Source: Streptomyces brevispora (GTDB lineage: Bacteria > Actinomycetota > Actinomycetes > Streptomycetales > Streptomycetaceae). From it: a DNA stretch of 64,000 nt. This document shows, in pieces, positions 27,014 to 35,540 of the stretch (the first letter of the stretch is position 1; each line of letters opens with the position of its first letter). The notes under the pieces were generated by a model. That model did no database searches. It was not told the DNA's origin and was given only the letters and a program-made list of their open reading frames with translations. The stretch is from positions 186,001 through 250,000 of the forward strand of contig NZ_VIWW01000003.1 in assembly GCF_007829885.1 (NCBI RefSeq). The letters run 5' to 3'. A program made the position numbers and the translations under genes.

Positions 27014-28824
27014 GCACATCCGAGGCACAGGGCGGCCGGTCGTTCGCGGCGGACCCCGTCGTGGAGACGCCCGCCGAACTCCCGCAGGTCTGGGCCGCCC
27101 AGCTGGTCAGCTGCGTGGTGGACGAGAACGTGGGCCTGCCCGACGCGGCGGTGCTCACCTTTCGCGACCCCGATCACGAGTTCCTGCAGGCGACCGGCAT
27201 CACCATCGGCACCCCGCTGCGGGTGTCCGTGGTGACCGTCTCCGGGCAGGCGCGCGAGCGGCTGTTCAACGGCGAGGTGACGGCCCTGGAACTGGACCGG
27301 GACCGCACGGGCTCGTTCACGGTGGTGCGCGCGTACTCCAGGGCGCACCGCCTCCAGAGGGGCCGCAAGGTGGTGGCCTACCGGAACATGACGACGGCGG
27401 CGATCGTCCGCAAGGTGGCCGCCGGGGCCGGGCTGACCTGCGGAGCCGTACAGGCCGCGCCGGTCACCTACCAGCAGCTCTCGCAGGCGAACGTGTCCGA
27501 CTGGGACTTCCTCCAGTACCTGGCGGGTGAGAACGGCGCACAGGTGCGTGTCGACGACCAGGGGCTGCTCCAGTTCACCCGGCCGCAGAAGGCATCCGGC
27601 GCGCCCGCGCCGTCGACCTCGGCCACGAAGAGTCCGATGGTGCTGGAGTACGGCCGGAACCTCCTCGCGTTGCGGGCCTCGCTGTCGGCCGCGGACGGTG
27701 CGGCGTCGGTGGAGGTGCGCGGTTGGGACGTCACCACGAAGAGGCCGCTGGTGGCCCGGAACCCGTCGGTGATCAGTGAGACGGCGGTGCCGGGTCTGAG
27801 TCCGGAGATGAGTGCCCGGTTCGGCAAGGCGAAGCTGACCGTCACGGACACCCCGTACCGTACCCAGGCCGAGACGACGGCGGTCGCGGACGCGACGGCC
27901 GCGCAGGTCAGCGCGGGCTTCGGGGAGCTGGAGGCGGTGGCCGAGGGCAACCCCCTGCTGCGGGCGGGCAAGCCGGTGGCCCTCGGTAACGTCGGGCAGG
28001 CGTTCTCGGGCCGGTACACGGCGACGGCCGTGCAGCACACCCTGGAGCCGCACGACGGATACCGGACGACGGTGTGGGTCGGCGCAGGCCCGGACCGCTC
28101 CCTGACGGGCCTGGTGACCGGCGGGCCGGCCCGTGGCCCGCGCATGCCGGGCCTGGCGATCGGCGTGGTGACGGACGTACGCGAGCCGGACGGGGCCGAG
28201 CGCGGCGCGGTGCGGCTGAAGTTCCCCTGGCTGGACGAGAGTTACGTCACCGACTGGGTGCGCACCGTGCAGTGGGGCGGCGTGGGCGGGGGAGGCGTGG
28301 TGAGCGCGGAGGTCAACGACGAGGTGCTGGTCGGGTTCGAACAGGGCCTGCTGGACAGCCCGTACGTCATCGGAGGGCTCTACAACGGCGTGGACCAGCC
28401 GTCGCCCCACGACGTCCCACTGATCGACAGGACCAGCGGGAAGGTCAACCGCCGCTCGGTCGTGTCGCGTTCGGGCCACCGGGTGGAACTCCTGGACGCG
28501 AAGGCGCCGGGCCCGTCCGGACTGCGGCTGCTGACCGGTGACGAGCGCCTCGAAGTACGCCTGGACGACCGGCGGGACCGGATCGAGCTGACGGTGTACG
28601 CGGGACGGGGCCGACCGCTGACCTCCGTCGTGCTCGACAAGGACGGCATCACGCTGGACGCGAAGCAGGGCAACGTGAGCGTACGGGGCAGACAGGTGGA
28701 CATCGACGGCACGGACGGGGTGCGGATCGGCGGCCGATCGGTGAAGGTCACCGGCGGTTCGGATGTCACCGTCGACGGTGGCCTGCTGGGCGTCCTCAAG
28801 GCCCGGCTCATCCGGATCAACTGA
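27010..28824 (+). CDS. cis8: eCIS VgrG-like spike protein
   Basis: A 604-residue spike of the gp27/gp5 (VgrG, Pvc8) type. Residues 15-370 form the gp27-like hub (LPQVWAAQLVSCVVDENVG; TVVRAYSRAHRLQRGRKVVA). Residues 375-460 form the OB-fold (GLAIGVVTDVREPDGAERGA; FPWLDESYVTDWVRTVQWGG). The C-terminal beta-helix needle shows regular short repeats (ITLDAKQGNVSVRGRQVDID; VRIGGRSVKVTGGS). There is no lysozyme insertion. Trimers would sit under the tube and carry the PAAR tip. The GTG overlaps the cis7 stop; 140 non-coding bases follow before the PAAR gene. Confidence 0.95.
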   Translation: MSTSEAQGGRSFAADPVVETPAELPQVWAAQLVSCVVDENVGLPDAAVLTFRDPDHEFLQATGITIGTPLRVSVVTVSGQARERLFNGEVTALELDRDRTGSFTVVRAYSRAHRLQRGRKVVAYRNMTTAAIVRKVAAGAGLTCGAVQAAPVTYQQLSQANVSDWDFLQYLAGENGAQVRVDDQGLLQFTRPQKASGAPAPSTSATKSPMVLEYGRNLLALRASLSAADGAASVEVRGWDVTTKRPLVARNPSVISETAVPGLSPEMSARFGKAKLTVTDTPYRTQAETTAVADATAAQVSAGFGELEAVAEGNPLLRAGKPVALGNVGQAFSGRYTATAVQHTLEPHDGYRTTVWVGAGPDRSLTGLVTGGPARGPRMPGLAIGVVTDVREPDGAERGAVRLKFPWLDESYVTDWVRTVQWGGVGGGGVVSAEVNDEVLVGFEQGLLDSPYVIGGLYNGVDQPSPHDVPLIDRTSGKVNRRSVVSRSGHRVELLDAKAPGPSGLRLLTGDERLEVRLDDRRDRIELTVYAGRGRPLTSVVLDKDGITLDAKQGNVSVRGRQVDIDGTDGVRIGGRSVKVTGGSDVTVDGGLLGVLKARLIRIN

Positions 28825-28964
28825 GACCCGCCCATGCCCACCCTGCCCCGACACACCGACAGGCCGGGCGCCCCGGCCGGCCCAGCGCCCCGGCCGGACG
28901 ACAGACCGAGCGACCGAATCCGCGACCGGCCCTCGGGCCCAGGACCTTCCGCAAGGAGTGCCGC

Positions 28965-29282
28965 ATGCCAGCCGCAGCCCGTACCGGCGACCCCACCAGC
29001 CACGGCGGTGTGATCGCCACCCCGCCGCCCGGCGCCGCCGCCGCGGTGATGCGCGTGCTGATCGGCGGCCGTCCCGCCGCCGTGGTGGGCAGCCTCCACA
29101 CCTGCCCGATCGCGCCGCACGCACTCCTGGGGCCGGCCAACGTGATCCTGCCCGACCCGGCCGCGCTCGCCGCGGGCATGGTGCTGATCGGAGGGCTGCC
29201 GGCCGCACGGGCGGGCGACCGCACGGCGTGCGCCGGGAACATCCTGACCGGTGCCCAGAACGTCCGGATCGGGGGCATGTGA
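28965..29282 (+). CDS. cis10: eCIS PAAR-repeat spike tip
   Basis: A 105-residue PAAR protein. Two PAAR-type repeats are visible (GGRPAAVVGSLHTCPI and GGLPAARAGDRTACAG), each with the His/Cys residues that bind the single metal ion at the tip cone. It would cap the needle of the spike trimer and could carry cargo. AAGGAG lies upstream of the ATG. Its last base is shared with the ATG of the gp25 gene. It has no C-terminal toxin extension, so effector loading must occur elsewhere. Confidence 0.94.
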   Translation: MPAAARTGDPTSHGGVIATPPPGAAAAVMRVLIGGRPAAVVGSLHTCPIAPHALLGPANVILPDPAALAAGMVLIGGLPAARAGDRTACAGNILTGAQNVRIGGM

Positions 29283-29704
29283 TGAGCGAGCGGTTCATCG
29301 GTCGGGGCTGGGCGTTCCCGTTGCGGGTCGGACCGACCGGCGGGATCGCCATGGTCGAGCGGGAACGGGAGATCGAGGAGGCGATCCGGCTGGTGCTCGG
29401 CACCGCCCCCGGCGAGCGCCCCATGCGGCCCGAGTTCGGCTGCGGAATCCATGACTACGTCTTCGCCCCCGGAAACGGTGCCACCGCCGGACGCATCGCG
29501 CAGCAGACGCGCGAGGCCCTGGAGCGGTGGGAGCCGCGCATCGCGGTGGACGACGTGGTGGTCGCCTTCGACGCGGTCGAGGACGGCACCCTCTACATCG
29601 ACGTGCACTACACCGTGCGTTCCACCAATGACCGGCGCAACCTGGTCTTTCCCTTCTACACGATCCCCTCCGACGAGGAGACCGAGGAACTGGTCGCGGA
29701 CTGA
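29282..29704 (+). CDS. cis9: eCIS baseplate wedge protein, gp25 family
   Basis: A 140-residue GPW/gp25-like protein: IGRGWAFPLRVGPTGGIAMV, then EEAIRLVLGTAPGERPMRPE followed by FGCGIHDYVFAP. The LGT.PGER..RPEFG core is the family signature. In T4 and eCIS particles gp25 starts sheath polymerisation at the baseplate. One-base overlaps (TGATG) join it to the PAAR gene before and the gpJ-like gene after. Confidence 0.96.
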   Translation: MSERFIGRGWAFPLRVGPTGGIAMVEREREIEEAIRLVLGTAPGERPMRPEFGCGIHDYVFAPGNGATAGRIAQQTREALERWEPRIAVDDVVVAFDAVEDGTLYIDVHYTVRSTNDRRNLVFPFYTIPSDEETEELVAD

Positions 29705-31662
29705 TGGCTCTGCACTTCCCCAACCTGGACGACCGGCGGTTCCAGCAACTCGTCGACGAGGCGAAGCGGTACGTGCAGCAGCGCGCACCGGAGTGGACCG
29801 ACCACAACGTCTCCGACCCGGGCGTCACCCTGATCGAGACGTTCGCCTACCTCGTGGACCAGCTGCTGTACCGGCTGAACCGCGTCCCGGACAAGAACTA
29901 CACCGCGTTCCTCGACCTGTTGGGAATCTGCCTGTTCCCGCCGGCCGCGGCCGGGGCCGAGGTCGACTTCTGGCTGTCGGCGCCGCAGCCCGAGACGGTG
30001 GTCCTGCCCGCGGGCACCGAGGTGACCACGGTGCGCGGCGAGACCGAGGAAGCCGTGGTGTTCATGACCACGGACGAACTCCGCATCCTTCCGAGCGAGT
30101 TGACGCGCCTGGTGACCGCGCCCCGGACCGGTGAGCACACCGACCGGACCAGGACCCTCGCCGAGGGCCGCGACGTCCCCTGCTTCCAGGCGACACCGGA
30201 GCCGGGGGACGCGCTGCTGTTCGGTCTGCCGGCACCGGTGCCGCGTTGCGTGGTGGCGGTGCGCGTGGACAGCCGGGTGGAGGGCATCGGTGTGGACCCG
30301 CGCCAGCCCCCGCTGGTGTGGGAGGCGTGGAACGGCGGCGGCTGGCAGGAGTGCGAGACCGGCACGGACACCACCGGCGGGCTGAACCGGCCCGGCGAGG
30401 TCATCGTGTACGTACCGGCCGCACACACCGCGTCGGTGATCGGCGGGACACGGGCCGGCTGGCTGCGCTGCCGCGTCACCGAGGCGGAGCCGGGCCAGCC
30501 GTTCTACTCGGAGTCCCCGACGGTACGTGAGGCGGCGGTGTTCACCGTGGGCGGCACCATGTCCGTCGAACACGCCGAGACGGTGACCGACGTACCGCTC
30601 GGCACCTCGGAAGGCGTCGCGGGCCAGACCTTCCGGCTCGGCCGCCCGCCGGTCCTCCTCGACGGCGAACCCCCGGTGGTGGAGGTGTCCTCGGCCGAGG
30701 GGTGGAGCCGCTGGGAGGTGGTGGAGCACTTCGGCCGCTCCGGGTCCGCCGACCGGCACGTCCGCGTGGACGCGACCACCGGCGAGTTCACCTTTCCCCC
30801 GGTGCTGCGCGAACCGGACGGCACGCTGCGACAGTGCGGCGCCGTGCCGCCCAAGGGCGCCCAGGTGCGGGTGGCCCGCTACCGTACCGGCGGCGGCCCG
30901 GCGGGCAATGTCGCCCGCGGCGTGATCTCCGTGCTGCGCAGCTCCGTTCCGTACGTGGCACGGGTCACCAACCGGGAGGCTGCACGCGGCGGAGTGGCCG
31001 GCGAGACCGTCGCCAACGCCAAGCTGCGGGCGCCGGACGCGCTGCGCATGCAGGAGCGCGCGGTGACCGCCGAGGACTACGAGATCATCAGCCGCCGAGC
31101 GGCGCCCTCGGCGCGCCGGGTCCGCTGTCTGCCCGCCGGGGACGGTGCGGGCACGGTACGGGTCCTGGTGGTGCCGGACGCGGTGGCGGACGAGGGCGAC
31201 CGGCTCCGCTTCGAGCAGCTGATCCCCTCGGACCAGGTGCTCGAAGCGATCACCGCGAGCCTCGACGAGCGACGCCTGATCGGCACCCGCCTGGTGGTGG
31301 AGCCGCCGGTGTACCAGGGTGTCACCGTGGTCGCCCGGCTCGCGGCACCGCCGGGCGACACGGACCGGGTGCGTGACGCGGCGCTCGCCGCGCTGTTCCG
31401 GCTCCTCAACCCGCTGCACGGCGGTCCGGACGGCACCGGGTGGCCGTTCGGACGGTCCGTGCAGTACGGAGAGGTGTTCGGCGTACTGCAACGCGCCACC
31501 GGCAACGCGCTCGTGGAGGAGATCCGGCTGTTCGCCGCCGACCCCACGACCGGGCGGCGCGGCACGCCGTCGGACCGCATCGACGTGGCCCCAGGCGCGC
31601 TGGTCTTCTCGTACCAGCACCAGGTGGTCGTCACAGCGATCGAACCGGAGGTGCGGGGATGA
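29704..31662 (+). CDS. cis11: eCIS baseplate J-like protein (gp6/Afp11 family)
   Basis: A 652-residue protein of the baseplate J/gp6 family. The N-terminus LHFPNLDDRRFQQLVDEAKR and TLIETFAYLVDQLLYRLNRV is typical. Then come a large beta-rich middle (about 90-400) and a C-terminal half with ERAVTAEDYEIISRRAAPSA and VRVLVVPDAVADEG. It forms the wedge of the baseplate with gp25 and the gpI-like protein. The frame is continuous, and the last four bases overlap the next gene (ATGA). Confidence 0.94.
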   Translation: MALHFPNLDDRRFQQLVDEAKRYVQQRAPEWTDHNVSDPGVTLIETFAYLVDQLLYRLNRVPDKNYTAFLDLLGICLFPPAAAGAEVDFWLSAPQPETVVLPAGTEVTTVRGETEEAVVFMTTDELRILPSELTRLVTAPRTGEHTDRTRTLAEGRDVPCFQATPEPGDALLFGLPAPVPRCVVAVRVDSRVEGIGVDPRQPPLVWEAWNGGGWQECETGTDTTGGLNRPGEVIVYVPAAHTASVIGGTRAGWLRCRVTEAEPGQPFYSESPTVREAAVFTVGGTMSVEHAETVTDVPLGTSEGVAGQTFRLGRPPVLLDGEPPVVEVSSAEGWSRWEVVEHFGRSGSADRHVRVDATTGEFTFPPVLREPDGTLRQCGAVPPKGAQVRVARYRTGGGPAGNVARGVISVLRSSVPYVARVTNREAARGGVAGETVANAKLRAPDALRMQERAVTAEDYEIISRRAAPSARRVRCLPAGDGAGTVRVLVVPDAVADEGDRLRFEQLIPSDQVLEAITASLDERRLIGTRLVVEPPVYQGVTVVARLAAPPGDTDRVRDAALAALFRLLNPLHGGPDGTGWPFGRSVQYGEVFGVLQRATGNALVEEIRLFAADPTTGRRGTPSDRIDVAPGALVFSYQHQVVVTAIEPEVRG

Positions 31663-32222
31663 GCCGCGCCGCCGTACCCGGCCTGCCCAGCAGGTACCCG
31701 ATCGGCGAACAACTGCCGGCCCTGTACGCCGACGACGACTTCGCACAACGGTTCACCGCAGGTCTCGACACCGTGCTCGCCCCGGTGTTCGCGACCCTCG
31801 ACAGCCTGCCCGCCTACTTCGACCCCCGGGTGACTCCGGCCGACTTCCTGGCCTGGCTGGCGACGTGGGTGGGCGCCGTCGACGACCCGCACTGGCCCGT
31901 GGAGCTGCGCCGTGAGGCGGTGGTCCACGCGGTGGAGCTGCACCGGTGGCGCGGCACCCGACGTGGTCTGGTCGAGGGGCTGCGGCTCGCGCTCGGCGTG
32001 CACGCCGAGGTGACCGGGGACGGCGGTGCGGCATGGTCGAGCACCCTCGGAGCCGACCTGCCGCCGGAGCCCCCCGCCGAGACCCTGGTACGGGTGTGGC
32101 CGGGCCGCGAGGCGTCGGTGGACGCGGACCGGGTCAACGAGATCGTCCGGGCCATGTGTCCGGTGCACATCGTCTGCCGGGTGGAGGTCCTGCCCGGCCC
32201 ACCCGCCGATGAAGGGAGGTGA
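31659..32222 (+). CDS. cis12: eCIS baseplate protein, phage tail protein I-like
   Basis: A 187-residue gpI-like wedge protein: LPSRYPIGEQLPALYADDDF, ADFLAWLATWVGAVDDPHWP and ELHRWRGTRRGLVEGLRLAL. The D-x2-WP...R..v..a..lhrwRGT motif is characteristic. It completes the baseplate set with gp25 and the J-like protein. It is shorter than Afp12-type proteins, which is common in actinobacterial loci. It is followed immediately by the zinc-ribbon membrane protein. Confidence 0.92.
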   Translation: MSRAAVPGLPSRYPIGEQLPALYADDDFAQRFTAGLDTVLAPVFATLDSLPAYFDPRVTPADFLAWLATWVGAVDDPHWPVELRREAVVHAVELHRWRGTRRGLVEGLRLALGVHAEVTGDGGAAWSSTLGADLPPEPPAETLVRVWPGREASVDADRVNEIVRAMCPVHIVCRVEVLPGPPADEGR

Positions 32223-32226
32223 CGCC

Positions 32227-33603
32227 ATGCGCGCGTGTCCCACGTGCGGGGCGTCCAACGGTTCCACGGACGACTTCTGCGGCAACTGCGGTGCGTACTT
32301 GGGCTGGTCGGACACCACACCGCCCCCCGGTGCACCCTCGCACCCCACGGCCTCACCCGAACCCACCCCACCGGACGCCACTTCGGCGCCGGCGCCCTCA
32401 CGATCCCCCGCGGACGAGCCCGCGGCCGCCGATCCTCCCCGTACCTCGTCGTTGTACGGCCGACTGACCGGCCGTACCGGTGGCGGCGGCGCCAGGGGAG
32501 CGAGCACGACGAGTCGTAGCCAGGTCGCACCCTCCGCCGACGCCGAGACCGCCCCCAGCGCCGAGACCGCCCCCAGCGACGAGACCGCCACGGCGACGTC
32601 TGCCCCCACGGCGACACCTGACACCCCCGCGTCGGAACGCACCGTGTCAGGGGCGGGGGAAACGTCACGGTCACGGCAGGCCCCGGCCGCATCGTCGGCC
32701 CCCAGCACCCCCCGAGCCCCCGTCAGCCCCCAAGCCCCCGTCACCCCCCACACGCCGACGACCCAGGACGCGCCGGGCCCTCGTGCCCCGGCTGCCGCGC
32801 CCACCCCCGAGGCGTCGGCCCAGGACCCCGTGCTGCCCGTACGCCCCGCGAAGCCGGTGGCCCCACGCCCAATCGTGCGGTCCGCGGTGGTGCCGGACGA
32901 GGCGGCGGGGGTGCCCTGCCCTGCCTGCGGCACACCGAACCTGCCGGAGCGCCGGTTCTGCCGACGCTGCGCGACTCCGCTGAACCCTGCCGCGAAGTCC
33001 GCCCCGCTGCCGTGGTGGCGGACGGTGTGGCCGTTCAGCCGCCGGGCGCGGGCGAGTTCGGGCCGGGTGGTCCGGGGACTGGTGATCCTGGCCGTGCTGG
33101 TGGCGCTGTGTGCGGGCGGTCTCCTGCTGTTGCCGGCCGGACGCGCCCTGATCGAGGACACCCGGGACAAAATGGGCAAGGCCCAGGCCGTGACCCCGGT
33201 GGGCATCGCCGCGAGCGCCGAGATGCCCCGACACCCGGCGACGAACACCACGGACGGGCTGAACAACCGCTACTGGGGCGCACCCGGGCCGGACGCCACG
33301 GTGACGTACACCTTCAGCAAGCCGTTCCGGCTGATCGACGTGATCCTCACCAACGGGGCGTCCAAGTCCCCGGAGGCCTACGCCCGCCAGGCGCGTGCAC
33401 TCCAGGTGGACCTGGAGATGACGACAGCGGACGGGGAGAAGCACCGGAAGAAGGTCACCCTCAGCGACAAGCCGGGCCCGCAGACGATCGTCACCGGAAT
33501 CAGCGATGTGAAGACGGTGCGGCTGTTCCTGCACTCGCCCGCCGGCCTGACCAAGGGCCGTCACCTGGCCCTGGCGGAGGTGGAGTTCTTCCAGCGGAGC
33601 TGA
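32227..33603 (+). CDS. eCIS-linked zinc-ribbon, single-TM protein with discoidin-like C-terminal domain (CisA-like)
   Basis: A 458-residue protein with two zinc-ribbon motifs (Cys4, Cys7, Cys18, Cys21; Cys231, Cys234, Cys245, Cys248) flanking a Pro/Ala/Thr-rich disordered stretch. One transmembrane helix follows (284-304). The extracytoplasmic C-terminal domain of about 145 residues has an F5/8 type C (discoidin or galactose-binding) pattern, AEMPRHPATNTTDGLNNRYW and FRLIDVILTNGASKSPEAY. With no signal peptide, the ribbons stay in the cytoplasm. The architecture matches my recollection of CisA, a membrane protein needed for Streptomyces CIS to associate with the membrane; identity was not verified by comparison. 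GGAGG lies upstream, and it is the last gene of the block. Confidence 0.85.
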   Translation: MRACPTCGASNGSTDDFCGNCGAYLGWSDTTPPPGAPSHPTASPEPTPPDATSAPAPSRSPADEPAAADPPRTSSLYGRLTGRTGGGGARGASTTSRSQVAPSADAETAPSAETAPSDETATATSAPTATPDTPASERTVSGAGETSRSRQAPAASSAPSTPRAPVSPQAPVTPHTPTTQDAPGPRAPAAAPTPEASAQDPVLPVRPAKPVAPRPIVRSAVVPDEAAGVPCPACGTPNLPERRFCRRCATPLNPAAKSAPLPWWRTVWPFSRRARASSGRVVRGLVILAVLVALCAGGLLLLPAGRALIEDTRDKMGKAQAVTPVGIAASAEMPRHPATNTTDGLNNRYWGAPGPDATVTYTFSKPFRLIDVILTNGASKSPEAYARQARALQVDLEMTTADGEKHRKKVTLSDKPGPQTIVTGISDVKTVRLFLHSPAGLTKGRHLALAEVEFFQRS

Positions 33604-34154
33604 CTCGGCCGTGTTGTCGAAGTGAACTGCCCTCTGCCCCGGTGGACCGCCGTGGCGGTGGCCGCGCACCGATGTCGTGGTACGGGCAGGACCGGGGTCG
33701 TACGCGACAGGGCCCCGGGGCCAGGTATGGGGCCGGGACCGGCCTGTACGCTGCGAGGATGCAGCCGTCCGCCCCCTCCTCCCCGTCAGGTTCCGAGCTG
33801 CCGGGACCGGTGATCGGCCCCGCCCGGCGGGGACTCCCGGCGGAGCGCATCGTCCCGGCGGTCTCGTTGTTCGTCCCTGGAACTGCCTGTTCGCGCGGAT
33901 GGGCCTTGCCGGTTCCCGCACTGTGCTGGTGCTGAGTCGCGTCTTCGTCTCCGTCCCGCTGATCATATGAATCATGATCAGCTTCTACGCGGGGCTGCCG
34001 GCCGAACCGAATGGGGCGACCTGATGGTCGCCGAGCCGGCCTCCGGCGCCACGAAGGACCGCGAAGCCGCTGCCCAACGGCATCCGGAGCGCGACTCCCG
34101 CACCGGCCCGGGGCCGACCCCCACACCTCCGACGTCCGGAAAGAGAACACACGC
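33604..34154. other. Gap between eCIS locus and manD, with a possible truncated small ORF
   Basis: No complete gene is supported. A 58-codon open frame at 33759-33935 (plus) begins QPSAPSSPSGSELPG with good codon bias for about 38 codons and then loses it. Another frame continues GLAGSRTVLVLSRVFVSVPL up to 33970, so this may be a frameshifted fragment. The second half contains an inverted repeat (33958-33982) ahead of manD. Confidence 0.4.
33958..33982. promoter_or_regulatory. 25-bp inverted repeat upstream of manD, candidate operator
   Basis: Perfect 9-bp arms (GCTGATCAT and ATGATCAGC) around a 7-base centre, in an unusually A/T-rich patch about 170 bases before the manD start. Symmetric ATGATCA-type sites are typical of dimeric regulators such as the GntR family, which often control hexuronate and aldonate genes. 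No regulator gene lies beside it, so the assignment is tentative. Confidence 0.45.
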
Positions 34155-35369
34155 ATGAAGATCGTCGACGCGAAGGTCGTCGTCACCAGCCCAGGCCGCA
34201 ACTTCGTCACCCTGAAACTGACGACCGACGAGGGCCTCACCGGCCTCGGCGACGCCACCCTGAACGGCAGGGAACTCGCCGTGGTCAGCTACCTCACCGG
34301 CCATGTCGCGCCGCTGCTCACCGGCCTCGACCCGCACCGGATCGAGGACACCTGGCAGTCGCTGTACCGGGGCGCGTACTGGCGGCGGGGACCGGTGACG
34401 ATGGCCGCCATCGCCGCCGTCGACGTAGCGCTGTGGGACATCAAGGCGAAGGCCGCCGGGCTCCCGCTCTACCAGCTGCTGGGCGGCGCCAGCCGCGAAC
34501 GCGTCCGCACCTACGGCCACGCCAACGGCCGGGACATACCCGAACTCCTCGACTCCGTACGGGCCAGGCTGGCCGAGGGCTACCCCGCCGTCCGTATCCA
34601 GTCCGGCATCCCCGGTCTCAAGGCCGTGTACGGGGTCTCCGACACCGACACCGCCGGTACACCGGTCCTCCACCAGCAGGCCCGCCCACTGGTGGAGGAC
34701 TGGGACACCGAGGCCTATCTGCGCCACATGCCGGCCGTCTTCGACGCGGTACGCGCCGAGTTCGGTGCCGAACTGCCGCTCCTCCACGACGCCCACCACC
34801 GCCTCACCCCGATCCAGGCCGCCCGGCTCGGCAAGGACCTGGAGCCCTACCGGCCGTTCTGGCTGGAGGACTGCACACCCGCCGAGAGCCAGGAGGCACT
34901 GCGCCTGGTGCGCCGCAGCACCACCACGCCGCTGGCCATCGGCGAGGTCTTCAACACGGTGCACGACTACCAGACACTGATCACCGAGCAGCTGATCGAC
35001 TACGTACGATCCGCTGTCACCCACTTCGGTGGCGTCACTCCGCTGCGCAAACTCTTCGACTTCGCCGCCCAGTACCAGATCAAGAGCGCAGTGCACGGCC
35101 CGGAGGACATCTCCCCGGTCGGGATGGCCGCCGCCGTCCACCTCGACCTCGCCGTCCACAACTTCGGCATCCAGGAGTACTCAGGACACAGCCCCCTCAC
35201 CCGCGAGGTGTTCCGGCACTCCTACACCTTCACGGACGGGTATCTGCACCCGGGCGAGGCCCCCGGCATCGGGGTGGAGCTGGACGAGGAGCTGGCCGCG
35301 GCCCACCCGTACGCCCCGGCGTATCTGCCGGTCAACCGCCTCCACGACGGGACCGTCCACGACTGGTGA
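34155..35369 (+). CDS. manD: D-mannonate dehydratase-type enolase superfamily protein (ManD/RspA)
   Basis: A 404-residue enolase-superfamily acid sugar dehydratase. The capping domain starts MKIVDAKVVVTSPGRNF. The barrel carries the Mg ligands Asp212 (LLHDAHH), Glu238 (WLEDCTPAE) and Glu264 (IGEVFN), with His214 beside the first and HGPEDISPVG later. The spacing is that of mannonate dehydratases. YGHANGRD and HFGGVTPLRKLFDFA are ManD/RspA signatures. It would convert D-mannonate, or a related aldonate, to 2-keto-3-deoxygluconate. Members of this family vary greatly in activity, and no other hexuronate gene is nearby, so in vivo substrate is uncertain. It probably forms a single-gene transcript. 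Confidence 0.9.
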   Translation: MKIVDAKVVVTSPGRNFVTLKLTTDEGLTGLGDATLNGRELAVVSYLTGHVAPLLTGLDPHRIEDTWQSLYRGAYWRRGPVTMAAIAAVDVALWDIKAKAAGLPLYQLLGGASRERVRTYGHANGRDIPELLDSVRARLAEGYPAVRIQSGIPGLKAVYGVSDTDTAGTPVLHQQARPLVEDWDTEAYLRHMPAVFDAVRAEFGAELPLLHDAHHRLTPIQAARLGKDLEPYRPFWLEDCTPAESQEALRLVRRSTTTPLAIGEVFNTVHDYQTLITEQLIDYVRSAVTHFGGVTPLRKLFDFAAQYQIKSAVHGPEDISPVGMAAAVHLDLAVHNFGIQEYSGHSPLTREVFRHSYTFTDGYLHPGEAPGIGVELDEELAAAHPYAPAYLPVNRLHDGTVHDW

Positions 35370-35540
35370 TCCGTCACCCGAGTGCTGATCGGTCGCCTGC
35401 GCCTCCCGAAAGGGCCCGCCGCGATCCGGACGGCGGCGGGCGGGGCGCGGGCGGCCGGGGCCGCCGCCGTGGTGGCCATCGGGTTCGGCTCTGGGCGGAT
35501 GTGGTCTCACCACACGTCTCCGGCCTGCACAATTCAGGGT

